Source of the DNA: Doris montereyensis
Lineage: Eukaryota > Mollusca > Gastropoda > Nudibranchia > Dorididae
Reading direction: 5' to 3'
Length of the DNA stretch: 64,000 bases
NCBI GenBank assembly: GCA_037039925.1
Contig: JAXRKP010000086.1
Span: 1 to 64,000 of the forward strand
Shown here in pieces: positions 1 through 13,900 of this stretch. The position numbers were made by a program, and so were the translations under genes. Position 1 is the stretch's first letter; every line of letters starts with the position of its first letter. The notes under the pieces are model-generated. The model worked only from the letters and a program-made list of their open reading frames with translations. It did no database searches and was not told the DNA's origin.

Positions 1-950
<950 letters not shown>

Positions 951-954
951 ACTA

Positions 955-1345
955 GATCTACTATACTAGATAATATCTATTTAGATCTAGATCTACTATA
1001 CATTAATATATTCTAATTTAGATCTGCCATACTAGATAATATCTATTAAATCTTTAGATCTTTAATATACTAGATAATATCTATTCAATTCTAGATCTAC
1101 TATACCAGATAATATAAATTTAATTTAGATCTACTATACTAGATAATATCTATTCAATTCTAGGATCTAATTATACTTAGATAATAAATATTTAGATCTG
1201 AGATCTAATATACTAGATAATATCTATTCAATTTAGATCTACTATACTAGATAATATCTATTCGGTTCTAGATCTACTACACTAGATAATATCTATTCAA
1301 TTCTAGATCTACTATACTAGATAATATCTATTTAATTCTAGATAT
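955..1345. repeat. Tandem satellite, about 35-bp unit
   Basis: About ten diverged copies of a unit built from AGATCTACTATACTAGATAA followed by TATCTATTCAATTCT. The unit contains the palindromes AGATCT and CTAG. It abuts the AGT microsatellite directly. Short TAGATCTAGATC runs also occur elsewhere in the window (about 9,815-9,830, 19,380-19,400, 19,650-19,670 and 33,055-33,065). Confidence 0.9.
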
Positions 1346-2246
1346 TACTGGAGGCAGTAGTTCATTCCCTTCACATTGATATCATAGAATAAGCTCAGTG
1401 TCGGTTCTTTGATTACTTTGAATGTTTTTAGATACGATACCGACTCAACACATCATTGCACCGTGTGATAATTTCGTCTAAAAAATGTGGCTACTATAAC
1501 ACAATCAGCACAGTGTAACATATCAGAACAATATACATGTGATAATTTCTTCAATAGTGCCTTAGGTCTTCGGAAAACACATGTACCTTATTCTGCGCAC
1601 CTGCTTACGAATGCTTTGTCCAAAATGAGTATAAAAGGGATCAGGGCCAGATGAAACAAGGGTCGATAAGTAAGTAGTCAAGCTCATGATTTTATGACGT
1701 TTTTTAAAGCAATATCCTACTAATTTCTAGCTTTGTATACGAAAAAACCATTCAAACAGCAGGAAAAAGGAGTTTTAAATACGATTTTTCTCATTAAAAA
1801 ATTTGTTTACTATGTTCTTTCTTTTGCGAAGTTGTCCTACACTTTTTAACAGATTCGCTTAAATTTGACATACAGCTGCGATGTATCATTATTAGGAGAC
1901 TCTCAAATCGGATTTTTGATATCTTCTGTACTTTCTGAGAAATTCAAGACGTTTGTTGGAAATTTGAGAGAAACCAGTTTCCTTCGAACTTAATTTTTTA
2001 ATTTGTAAAAAGAAAAAAATTATATAAGATATCAAAAACGTCTCGAGAGATTCAAAATATTGGTTTGAAGTTTCTATATGCAAAATTATAAACCTTAAAA
2101 AAAAAAAAAATGTAGAACTACTCAGGTTTTAAAAATTGTCAAAACCAACCTAGTTTTGTGCCAGAAATTCAAGATGGCAGCCGTTTCCATGGCAACTTAA
2201 CTTTCAAAAATGATGTTCACAATTGTTTTCTTATAATTTCGCAGAG
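1346..2246. other. Intergenic, no gene recognised
   Basis: AT-rich sequence with no conserved open frame. Around 2,172-2,196 it holds an AAGATGGCAGCCGTTTCC motif that recurs elsewhere in the window and probably belongs to a dispersed repeat. Confidence 0.6.
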
Positions 2247-2325
2247 CTAGAGAGAGAGAGAGAGATGAGATAGAGAGAGAGAGAGAGAGAGAACGGAGAG
2301 AGAGACGAGACAGACAGACAGAGAG

Positions 2326-2382
<57 letters not shown>

Positions 2383-2412
2383 CACACATATGCACACACA
2401 CACACACACACA
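2247..2412. repeat. (GA)n and (CA)n microsatellites
   Basis: A (GA)n tract with GACA interruptions (about 2,247-2,379) is followed by a short (CA)n tract (about 2,390-2,412). The serine/leucine-rich minus-strand frames across it are artefacts. Confidence 0.95.
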
Positions 2413-3036
2413 TACATACACAAGGAAGGACTATTTAACAAATTGGTAGTAGAGGACATTCTTATAATATCATATTTTAAATACAATATATCTATATTTT
2501 TACTCATTCACATTTTTACAGTTTTTTGCAAAATAATTTTAGAAATATTTTACTATGATTTACTATCATATGTACGTATTTTTCGATATATATATATACA
2601 TCAAATTATGCATTCTAATTTAATTAATTGACCACTATCTATTTCTATAATACTGTTAATAATCACGTGTTCCTGTATTCTGAATGTACATAATGTGTAT
2701 TTCATAGACTGTTGCGAACGAATAGGATGTGTCTGTATGAGGACAGTAAGAAATGTATCACGTCAACGTTTGTTGAGATTGGTGTGTTGCCATATATCCG
2801 TTTTATTGACATCTGCGTTTAGTTTGTTCCAGTCTGGGATAGATTTTGGGGAAAATGAGATTTTTATGTTGTTTAATGTTATGAAGCGGGCACCTCTGCG
2901 TTACCTTTTTCGATCTCTTGTTTATATCTTAGGTGCGGAATTCCACCTGTTGCACACTTATAGTACAGAGCACATAGGCGTGATCCTTGTAATTTAGGTT
3001 ACTGAAAGTCTGAATCTGCACATCTACTTTTGAAAA

Positions 3037-3137
3037 TTTCAATTTGACACCTTCTCTTCTTTTAACCACACACACATATCAAACATGTCCATGGTTGGCC
3101 ATTACACTTGACATGCTATTATTGTCTCAAACTGTAA
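3037..3137. repeat. Dispersed repeat family H, copy 1
   Basis: Starts with TTTCAATTTGACACCT and ends near ACACTTGACATGCTA...TGTCTCAAAC. A second diverged copy lies at about 19,958-20,050 in WDR6 intron 1. Its type is not known; it could be part of a longer element whose other parts I do not recognise. Confidence 0.5.
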
Positions 3138-3167
3138 CTACTTGAGAGGCAATGTGGCTTCAGACAA

Positions 3168-3510
3168 GGAAGCAGTGCAGTAGACATGATCTTTACTGTA
3201 GGAAAGATACACCAAAAAAATAGCACCAAAGAGCAGAATATGAACCTATTGACAACTTTCGTGGACCACACAAAGCATTTGACACAATTTCTCTAGAAGG
3301 CATTTGGAAAATCATGGCAAAATTTGGATATCCAGACAAATTCATAAAGATAGTCAGAGACTTCCACAACGGCATGCAAGCGAGTCAGATATTAAAGAAA
3401 ACTTAAGTTCATTTGCTTTCTTCAATAGCGTGGAAACAAGGCCGTGTGTTGTCTAGACTCTGTTCAGCAAGAGGTTGTCTGCAATGCTCACTGATACATG
3501 CTGAGACAGA
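3168..3510 (+). mobile_element. Non-LTR retrotransposon reverse transcriptase fragment
   Basis: Across frame breaks the plus strand encodes LINE reverse-transcriptase core sequence. The motif-A region reads KAFDTISLEGIWKIMAKFGY, followed by PDKFIKIVRDFHNGMQ. A further stretch reads TLFSKRLSAMLTDTC, resembling the TLFSxMFSAMLTDAF segment after the VKQGC motif of such enzymes. Several frameshifts and stops show that it is dead. No flanking ORF1, endonuclease or 3' tail was recognised, so the clade is left open. Confidence 0.75.
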
Positions 3511-4703
3511 AATATTGCCTCAGTGTCCACGCAATGCTAAAATCATTGCAGCTGAATTGAGCAGGTCATATTTGACGTATGGATAACCATGGATTGCTGA
3601 AGAGATTCATGAACAGCGAGAGCTGAAAGAAGGGAAGTGATCTGTTGCAAGGCAGGGAAATAGATACAAAACTCCCTCGAGGTCACTCTGAAAAACACAG
3701 TACATTGTAACATGAGCACACATCTCTGAAAGGATACTGATCAGGACCGACCCCTTGGTCAAATCTGGAGTGACAAACTTTGAGTCAAGGCGCATTGAAA
3801 AAGAACAACAGAAGAGACACCTTCGCAAAGACAAAGAACAAACCAAAACCTATCACTATCACTATCAAGGCTCATGCTCTCATTACACAAGAAGGTTCTC
3901 AACAAGAAGTGGGCTTATTACACCACCTGCACACTCACAAAAACGTGATGTCATGGTCCTCTTTGACTATGAAGGACGAAAAACAACCTCTTACAGTACT
4001 GGTGGTTCTAGTTTGATACTCAATATACGATGTGGGATACTTCAGATTGTTTTTAGATCAAGGTAACAAAAACAAAATATCCCTCATCTGGGGGTATGGG
4101 GACAGGTCATGTCAGAAAGTGATAACACACTCTCATGGGCAGATAGTGTCTTTGTCTTTCAAATTTGTAACTTTGATTTGTTTGTTTCTTTGGTGAAAAC
4201 CCTGTTGACTTTTGTGTGATCTCAGGGTTAAGTAACTGACTAGTATTACTCACAACTGGCTGCGTGACACGTTAATTACTTTCAATTTTCATAATCATTT
4301 GTATAGATAAACATTTTATGAGGAAATGTGGCACCTGAAATTGGCCATTTGGGGTCAAAATATCAAAATTGAGGTAATAGTTATAGCATTTCTTTCGAGT
4401 TGCACTTCTTAACTTTACTTCTAAACCATTCCTTAAGGCTGAATTCCTTTTTTTCTGTGAAAAATTATCTTCGAAGACAACCGTCACCATTTTCGTGAAA
4501 AAATAATAGAAAATGTTCATGTTTTTTACCATATTTTGAGACCCTCAAAACTCTCACCCACGCCATGAAGTAAAATGGAATCGTACTACACCCTTACATA
4601 CGCACCTTCTTATATTCACCATGCTGTGGTATTGAGACGACAGCCACAAAAATCCTTACAGTATGCATTCATTATAATTTTCAGTAGTTTCTATACTATT
4701 ACT
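3511..4703. other. Intergenic, no gene recognised
   Basis: Two overlapping short open frames near 3,755-4,066 have no recognisable domain and could be decayed LINE sequence. The rest is AT-rich and shows no conserved structure. Confidence 0.5.
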
Positions 4704-4704
4704 A

Positions 4705-4870
4705 CAGTAGTCGCTGGATAAACGCATGCTCTTTGGGCCCTTTGGGCACAGGAAAAAGCATGCTTTTGATATACCGTGTGTTTATGAGAACACTTTTATT
4801 ATCATGTATTAAATATTTGGTTTATGTAGAGTGTGCTTTTATGAAGTGTGCTTTTATCCAGCGACTACTG
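4705..4870. mobile_element. Small TIR element (MITE), 166 bp, pogo/Tigger-like ends
   Basis: The two ends form an inverted repeat: CAGTAGTCGCTGGATAAA at the left, and its reverse complement TTTATCCAGCGACTACTG at the right. TA dinucleotides flank both sides (4,703-4,704 and 4,871-4,872), as expected for Tc1/mariner/pogo-type insertion. The interior has two copies of GTGTGCTTTTAT and no coding capacity. Termini beginning CAGT with TA target duplications fit pogo/Tigger MITEs. Confidence 0.85.
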
Positions 4871-5512
4871 TATTGCACCAAGGTCCACACTGCAATAATA
4901 CAAATGTACTATTTTCATCTGCCTGGACAGTCACGAAGAGTCTTTCTAGTATTTCTAGAGACATGGCTGCCCGCGTTTTTTAGTGAAATTTCACAAAAAA
5001 AGAAATTTTCATTTTTCTGGCATGTTTCAGGCATGTCAGTTCTTACATTTCATTGAAACTTGAACACATCATTCTACCCCCTTATGTCCACATTTTTACA
5101 GGAGCTTTTTTGTTTATACCAGTCAATTATTTTTCTTAATAATTTTTTTTAATGAAAATTGTGAGGTTTTGCTAATCGTTTCTTATTGATTGGAATTTTT
5201 TCTCTCTCAAAACTACAATTTTCATTTTATTAAAAAATGGCTTTGTAAAACATTAGCCAAAAGCTTGTATAAATGTTCTGTGAAAATCTCAGAAATAAGG
5301 GTTTGATAAAATGAGCAAAACAGTGACCTAAAGATTGTCGAAAAATCAAAGATGGCAGCCGTTTATTGGTGTACCGTTATAATGGGAACCACAACCCAAA
5401 ATTTATAAAAATTTTAGCTCAAATACAATCTTGGTACACCTTTGTACCCATTTAATTGCCAAATCAACCATTGAAATCATTTTGAATGAAATGATCTTCT
5501 AGTGCCGTATTT

Positions 5513-5600
5513 CCTCTTAAAAAAGCATTGAGTCAATTTGTCAAAAATAAACTTAACCTCTTAAAAAAGCATTGAGTCAATTTGTCAAAAATAAATTTAA
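5513..5600. repeat. 44-bp direct duplication
   Basis: CCTCTTAAAAAAGCATTGAG and the following AGTCAATTTGTCAAAAATAA are repeated exactly with a 44-bp period (copies start at 5,513 and 5,557). It is a recent local duplication with no coding content. Confidence 0.9.
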
Positions 5601-5744
5601 AATATTGAGTACTCTAGATTTGGTTATAAAAAGTCAGATTTCTTGTAAATATCCAAGAGAAAAAAATATTTTCGGACCAATCTCTAAAGAGTACATAATT
5701 TTTCTTTCTTATGAAATAATGTTTCAAATTATTTAAACGGTAAT

Positions 5745-6130
5745 CAATTCTTTTAGACAAAGTACAAAGACGAGCGGCAAAGTATTTGAGAGAATTGGAA
5801 CATGATATGTCATATGATGTAAGATTGAAATTTCTTGACTCCCTCACTAAAATACAAAAGAAAATGGTGGCATCTTATCCAATTGTATAAAATTGTTCAT
5901 GACATAGATAATATTCATTATAAATCATTTTTCAACTATTCTCATGTGAATTTTACTCGGGGAGATAGATTTAAGATTTATTACAGGAAGTTCTACTTCT
6001 GCGAGACCTAATTTTTTCATTAGACGAACAGTCAAATTATGGAATAATTTACTGTTCAAAAAAAAAAATGCAAACAGTATTAATTCATTTAAAAATGCCA
6101 CTGATATAGAGCTCTATAATTTTTAAAAAT
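5745..6130 (+). mobile_element. Non-LTR retrotransposon, C-terminal ORF2 fragment
   Basis: Interrupted frames on the plus strand match the region following the RT domain of non-LTR elements: KVQRRAAKYLRELEHDMSYD, then VRLKFLDSLTKIQKKM. After a frame change comes FFIRRTVKLWNNLLFKKKNA and then NSINSFKNATDIELYNF with a stop. The order (QRRAA, SYDxRL, then RTVxLWNxL near the end) is that of LINE C-termini. It is 5'-truncated and frameshifted, so non-functional. Confidence 0.75.
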
Positions 6131-6776
6131 ATTTGTATGATGAATGAATGTGCATTGTTCTTATTGATAACTATACGAGTTCAATCATTTTTAAACTCCA
6201 TGATTATTTTGAGACGTATGGGGCATTTAAAGGTCAAATGACCTATATAGCCACTGAAAAGTTATGATGATAAATGCATACCACCCAGATAAAAGCACTC
6301 TCTTGAAATTGTAACTTTGAAGACTGTCTTGGCAAAATGACAATACCCTTCGCAGTAGCTCAATGTGGACATGAGTAAACCACCGACTGAATATTATTTT
6401 TAGTGCTTTTTGGAAAAAATATTAAAACCATTCTAATAATTATAGACAATGGTCAATAACTAAGATGTTTTCATGTTGTGGTACTTGTTCTTGTTGATCT
6501 GCTAAGTAGTACACAACAATCTATTCATTTGTTCTTGTATCATTTCAAAGACTTCCATTAATTCAACTGAATGAATTTCCTTCCGTATTCACCACTAGAC
6601 TTGGTGTTAAGAGACAAGAGAACGCATTAGAATGAGAGACATTTGGTGAATAGTAATCGCAACTGTTTATTTGCACAACCGCAGAAAACTGGTGGAAGGG
6701 AGATAATTAAAGAAATAATGTGTATACCAAGTCAAGAACATGATGAACTCATGACCAGTTACTCCCCTTGTATCAC

Positions 6777-6882
6777 AGAAGAAGAAGGGTACTGTAAAGA
6801 GGAGGAGGGAGAAGAAGAACGACGAGAAGAAGAAGAAGAATGAGGTGAAAAGAAGAAGAATGAGGAGAAGAAGAAGAACTAG
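6777..6882. repeat. (GAA)n purine-rich simple repeat
   Basis: GAA/GAG triplets run almost continuously. The Glu-rich plus-strand frame ending at 6,843 is a by-product of the repeat and is not called as a gene. Confidence 0.85.
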
Positions 6883-7847
6883 CTGCATGAAGAACGTGAC
6901 GCTGACGGCAAGCTGACAGTCTGGTCACAGATAATATAATATAATATGTAATGTTTGAAATTACAGTTCTGCACCTAATCAATGGGAGGCTAGATTGAGT
7001 AGATTGTCATGTCTGAGATAGACTGTACATCCCAGATTCCAAGCAAACGTTGCCATGTCTCTTGTTCTTACAATCACCTGCTTACTCTCCTTTTTCTCTC
7101 TTAATTTTCGCTGCCTGGGTACCAGTTTGTTAATCAGCAATAGTTCCCACCTCTCTCTTTCTCACCTAATCAAAACTTCACCAATTCAACTTTCCTACGT
7201 TTATATACGGACATGCTCACTTTATCATATTTGTGCTCCTTTGAGATATTGTATTGAATCTGATTCTCATCTTATTATCTCATTTAAGTATTTTAAGTCA
7301 TGTCAGCTAATTTCTATGCTAAACATTAGATAACCTCTTGTGATAGAAGTTAGAAGCAGCGGAACAAACAAAGAGGCAAACACACAAGCTGGTAGACGTA
7401 GAGAGGAAAATGTGCCAAAAGCATAAAAGGAACACTAAAAATAGTAGTAAAAAAACATGTTTATGTGATTGATCCAAAAGATGAGATAAAGAAAAAAGAG
7501 GTTTTATAGGCAAAAAGTTAACTTCAATTTCAATCATTAAAAAACAGTCTTTTTCACAAACCCCCAAAAAGAGTATGAAAAATGTATATACTTCCAGACA
7601 TATTTTCTTAATCCTCATATGATATATTACTTTGACGTTAAAATGATTCCAAATGTGAGAATAAGTTGTCCTGGTAAAAACATCTGTTTTTTATTCAGAC
7701 ATTTGTACATACAACAAAATATCAATTGTGTTTTAGGTGATAACGTAACAGTAACAGAAACTTAAAATTCATAATTTTAAATTCATTCATACAAGTATCA
7801 CCAAAACATTTGCCAAGCTATTCTCACATCAATTTTATTATAAAAGA
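6883..7847. other. Intergenic, downstream of EXD2; no gene recognised
   Basis: AT-rich sequence. Short open frames on both strands (for example about 7,055-7,333) have no recognisable domain. Part of it could be transcribed as EXD2 3' UTR if the first polyadenylation signal is bypassed. Confidence 0.5.
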
Positions 7848-7853
7848 TTTATT
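7848..7853 (-). promoter_or_regulatory. EXD2: EXD2 polyadenylation signal (AATAAA on minus strand)
   Basis: TTTATT on the plus strand reads AATAAA on the minus strand, about 130 bases after the EXD2 stop codon. It is the first good signal seen downstream of the gene. Confidence 0.6.
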
Positions 7854-7984
7854 TTTTATTTCAGTTTTTTTACATGTATATAGAAGACATACATTCTAAG
7901 TTAAAAATACAAGAATTTTAACATACATGTAGAATAAAAACATCAATAATGACCAGACCAGTGTCCATACAATGATTTTACAAC

Positions 7985-10900
7985 TTAATCTGACATTTGT
8001 ATGCCAGTCCAGCCCTCAGGAACATAATCTACAGACCAGTACTTTGGTAAAAACTGGGGATTCATTGTGTCTAGAAAGTGTTGTCGCCATCTTGTTTGGA
8101 AAGCAAGTAAACCGCCATATTTTGACATATGACGGAGCAACTTTTTTACCATGAGGCACATATCCATCTGCTGTGTGCCTGAAAAAAAATTGACAGATAG
8201 AAGAATCACTATCAAAACTACTCATCTACTAAGTAACATTATTTAATCTCCAATTCTGACCAACAAGTTATTTTCCAGCTTATGAAACTTTTTTGTGAGT
8301 GCAAACAATTTTGATATGTTAAACGTAAACTTCAAAGTATGGTACTAATATTTTCTGTTTATCAAAATACTGGTACTACATGTATAACAAAAAAAAACAA
8401 AAAAGTCTGGGTTTTTAATAATATAAGATTTGGATAAGAACAACACCCAAGTATTTACCTTTACCAACAATAACATTATTTATTAGACAAACAATTTTGG
8501 TCTTCCAGCCCCAAGATTATGGATTTGTGTATATCAACACCTGTAGCGCGGCAACAGGCTATTTCCGCCCTGCCCTAACAAACCGTAGCGCGAAGTCCGG
8601 ATATTGCTGTCTTCCTCCTGCAAACCATGAGGCGTGAAGAATATTTCCGTGTGGACGGGAGATGCCCTCAACATGTGTCTATTTTCATTGTACTTCAATT
8701 CAGTGACTCAAATAAAGCACAATTTATAACATTATGTAGAATTTTCCCTATTACACAATACCAAAACTATGAACCAGCTGTAAGTATTAGCCCTCGGCAA
8801 CGGATGTCAGTATTAATCTGTATTCTATAGGCAAAGTGAATTCCGAAGAAAAAAACAGTGTGATATGACCCAAGCAGCAGAATATGGGCCACAAGACATA
8901 CTATTGATCACTTGGCAAAATGATAATTCTTTGATGTCAGAAAACACATTTACATAAATACAATGGACAAAAAGAACTTTACTTAAAACTTAAATTTCCA
9001 AATCTGTTTTAAAAAGCCACGAATAAACGAGTTCCAGATAAAGATGACTGGTTGAAAGGAAACCTGCTTTGTACATATATAAATAAGAAAATGATTCTTC
9101 AACAAGACCCTACCTGGCATCAATTTCGGCTGCTTGCTCAATCAAGTCATCAGACACAATATTGGTTCCAAAATAATTCAGCAAGGTCTGCTCCAACTCT
9201 TTGATTCTGTTCTCAGGGATGGAATTCCTATTCAATTTCAGTGCTCTGAAATGATTTATTTGTTTAAATCAATAAGAAACGAATAACCACTATCCAAAAA
9301 AGGCTGACATGTTGGTTTTTTAGTAGGAAGACAGAATAACTTTCAATAAGAAAAGTGTATCAGTACTTAACTCTTTCGCCCAGAGTGACGACTCAGCTGG
9401 CGATGCCATTTTCTCTATTCTGAGAAGAACGAGCTAGTCGTCGATTCATTTTTCAACCTCCATGCGTATTATAAGAGCCGGATATCGATACCTACAACCT
9501 CATTTCATTAGGAGATAGCTTTGTGCTACTTATGAGAATCTTCTATTCCAGTCTACTTTCATTTTTACTTTGCCAAAACGTTTCCAACTGTCAACATTGG
9601 AATTTCACGAAATTTCAATGAGAGAGATGGCTGAGAGATCGTCAAAGCAACCTCATCTGCTCAATGTAACACAGGCTAGTGCCATTATGGATGAAATAAC
9701 AGATGTTAGTGGGGATGATAGTGATGTCAGTGACTTGTATCAGTAGATGATAATCTAAATCAGTCAACAAGTAGTGATGAATCCACCGATCTAGCCATAA
9801 TATTGATCCAGAGCTAGGAGCTAGATCTAGAAAAAAAAATTGAAAAGGACTGGGTCATTTGAAATGGTGGGTGAGACAAAACACTTGTTTTACGTTTCAA
9901 CCCAACCGCAATGACGGCGTGAATCCCGAATAAGTTCTATTTTTACCTGCGTGTTGAAATTTTTGAATATTCATACAAGAAAGATTTATCAAAAATTTCT
10001 TCATGTTATAGATCGATTGTAAGCTAATAAGATGTACTCCATTAGGATAACAATTTGATAACATCAATCAACGTTTTGAAGAGATCTGATGAAATACAGC
10101 TGAAGGTAAAGAAACTTTTTGTTTCAATTTTTTTTCACTCATTCCTTTTCTCCTACCCTCATCCACTATAACCATGCAAATCCCCGAACCACTGTTTAAT
10201 ATGATAGGAAATTTATTTCCCTTCAATACGATACCAAATATGTTGACTTGTTGTGTTGCTCATTTTAATATATTTATGGTCAGTTTTAGGTACTCAGGTA
10301 GAAATTTTTTTAATTTCAGGTGGAAAAAGAGTTAACTAGTTGTGGAAAATAAGGAAAAAAAACTGACCTTTTACAACAATTAAGTATTTATACTTGCCTC
10401 CACAAGTTGCAAATTGAAGTGAGTTGGGTATACTTCACAATTATCAATTCCACCCTTATGAAACGTATTAATGAGACAGGTTTCAAAATGTTTTTAAAAA
10501 ATTCATGAAAATTAATAAACATCAAATCAAATTATACATTGAAAAACATTTTCATTATCAGGAGTATCCCAGTGTCCTCACCTCCCTGCAGATCTGACCA
10601 TCTGAAGGTCATGATCCACAACTGTCTTTGCTGCTGCTCCTGATTCTACTGGGGCATCACATTCTTCAGCCAACCGAAGCCTTAAATTTGAATCAAACTC
10701 ACAGCTCCTTCTGTGACAGTTTATACAAAGTAGCAGGACATCATGTGAACAATGGTCTTTCAGGGCACTTGGAAAAAACCTTTATCATCAAACAAGGAAA
10801 AAACAATATCAGTGTTGATGTGAAACTAGGATATATAAATTTCTTCAAGGCCAAGGCCCTTACACTATAGCCCATAGAGCCAAAGCTTATCCCGATTTCT

Positions 10901-13900
10901 ATAGCGTGAAACGGAGCAGGTGATAATAAGCACCCTCCAGGACAGGACGCTAGTTTGATCCAGGTTTTTACTCCCAAGTTAGTGCTTGTACCAATTTTCA
11001 CCTGGGTCAAGTGGGGGAAATGTGTGTTAAGTGTCTTTTCAAGGAACACATTGGACCTAGCTTTGCTAGGACTCAAACCTGAGACCTTATGATCCCAAGT
11101 CTGGCAGCCTAACCACTTGGCCACTGATGCCACGAAACTAGGATAGGGTCAAGCCTGAATTACTTAATAAGACTAAAGTAAGAGGTTTATTCATTTGATG
11201 GACATTCGTAACATAATACGATACCTAATACATGTCACATGAATAATATGAGAAAAAAGAGAAGGCCAAAATGTCTAACACAGATTGAAATATAAAATGA
11301 AGCACATACATGCAAAATAGTCTTACAACACCAGATAATAGACATTTTCCCCTTTTGACGAAAATAGTGTCATTATTATTTTCTCAATAAAAAATATCCA
11401 ACAAGCAGATAAGCTTTCTGATAAGATCCTTCTTTCAATAGTCCACAAATACAGTCCAGGAGGCACTTGTTATGTTATTTCACACAAAAAACAACAACTT
11501 TCAAACAACTAACAAAACAACTCACTTTTTATATTCAAAGGAATAACAAATTTCCTCACATAGTCTTTATCACATCCACAAACCACACACTGATTCTCCT
11601 TCTCGTGGAGGTAGTAATTTCTTTCATTTTGTGGCCTACTTGAAGGCTCAAAGCGAAGGCGAACGGTAATGGGATCATCAGAGATTTTATCTGAATAAAA
11701 GAAAGACAAAAATATATCACTCAACAGAAAATATGATTTTCTCATACGATAGCAAGGTGAAGACCATGAAAGCAGTACTGATTTTTATTTACCTTAAAAC
11801 AACAGATATATACAATAAAATTTTAAAATCATGATTTGAGAATTGGGATGGCTGTGTCCCTTGTAGCAAGTCATAGCAATCAGCAGGTTACTATTACTTT
11901 TACAGGACCAATGGACTAACATGAAATGGTTTAATGTCCACAGGTAGCCCATGTAGGTCTTGAGGAGCTTTACATGAAGGGAGCTAAACCCAGACTCCAG
12001 CATGAATGGCTATCATTTTAATCACAACACACAAGGTCTCACACAAAGGTATTAAATATACACCTTTTCAAAAAGAAAATAAAAAAACTTAGTACCTCCA
12101 AGATCTTTGTCAATGTACCACTGTGCCTTTTCGTGTGTCACATGTACACAGAACAGAACCATCGGGTGCTTGAAGTCGAAGCAATTATCCCACAGAGGTC
12201 GTTGTCGTGTGCTGTATGGTGTTGTCTGACTTTTTTATTTTGTATCTTTTTCACCCAGGATGACTGGACGGGACAAGTAATATCAAAAGATTACATATGA
12301 GTATAAGACATGAGGGAAACATTGTGTTATTTTGAGAAAACACATTTTTATATAAATTATGATTTCTAACAAGAGAAAAGAAAACAAACATGCACAAATA
12401 AATAGACAATATAAAAATAATAAGATACTGATAAAGTTTTAAAATTCAGTTTTTGTCAGTATTTTCTCCGTCTGAGATAGAATGTTTTAATCGATTGTGT
12501 GGACAACTCCTTATATCAGCACAAATTAAGCTCTTCTTTAATCCATCTTTAGGGGGGAGCCCTTGCTGGACAAGGCGAGTTTTGGACCAAAAGGCTGATT
12601 TTCTGTTCTTTGCATATTCAGGTAGAACAATCATTTATCTACAAGTTCATGACAGAAAAATGTCCATATGACGTATATTTTTTTTTTTACAAAATATTTT
12701 GAAGGCAAGGGTAGGTAAAAACAAACAAAAATTTGGACATAAATTACTCTAACACTGACTGACAAAATGGCAGTAAAAACCCCTAAATTGGCAGTTAATC
12801 GCCAAATGTGGCAACACTGAAATGACCTGGTTTCTGCCGACACCTCTTGTCGTTTTGTCTCCCATCGCTGTGTGATGTAAGAGGCGTTGTGCGTCAGTGT
12901 GTATGTAAACACGCGCACAAGCATAGGATATAGAGGAAAAAAATTTAAATGGTCATTTTGATGTCTGTTTTCACAGCAGTGCACATCTAAACCTAGATTT
13001 ATAATCCTATTTACATTAGTAACAATGCCAGAGACTTTCGAAACAGTAAGGGGGCTGCTACAAGAAGGGAAACCTGTCTGAAGCATTTGTTTTGTTTTAT
13101 TTTCTTTTGATTTTTTTACTGGCATTTTTCTCGAAATGTAGTTTTTTTACACTAAAATTATATCTCCTTTGCCATTTACCGAACGATTTGTATTATATTT
13201 GGCACACAGGTTCCTCTTGTCAATATTAATAGAATAACGTCGGTTTTTTTTATATATTGTAAACTTTTTGAGAATTATTTTTTTTTTTGTAATAAAAATG
13301 CTGTTTTTGTACATTCACGATATATAGTATTTTCAAAATTCATTAAAAAAACTATCAAAAATACAAAAAACCTGATGTCACTCTTTAGATATTGAATGGA
13401 AAAAAAAGACGATCTGCATAAGTTTTGAGTTATTTTATACATACATAAGGGAGGAGATAAGATTTTGAAAATTGGGGTCAAAATCCAAGATGATGGCCGT
13501 TTCTATGGCAACCAAGACGCTACAAACTTTTCAATAATATAGGATGACGGTATTTTGACAGCTACTCATGTACACACTAAAGCAAAAACCTTAACTCCAA
13601 AGCAAAAAAAATCACTTCCAGGACCCCCCCCCCCGACCCCACTTGGCGACAGACTGTGAAAGTTATTATAATAAATTTATTAAACTACTCACATGTCTAC
13701 AATGCCCAAGTATTCTGAACACTGCATGGGTTTGAAACTAAATATCTCAATTAATCAATGATGATGTGATTTGTTAAAAGAAGTAAAATCTGGATAAATC
13801 TTTAATATTTTTCTGACTGGCTGCAATGGCTAAGTTTAGTGATAATGTTACTTGCATTATCTGAAACTGAAATAAAAAATCAGAGTAAACCTCTGAATCT

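Noticed and set aside
6643..6843. Glu-rich 66-codon open frame
   Set aside because: The acidic tail is the (GAA)n repeat; nothing conserved precedes it.
12631..13125. 164-codon minus-strand open frame in an EXD2 intron
   Set aside because: No recognisable domain, biased composition and no splice or promoter evidence; it probably crosses old transposon sequence.
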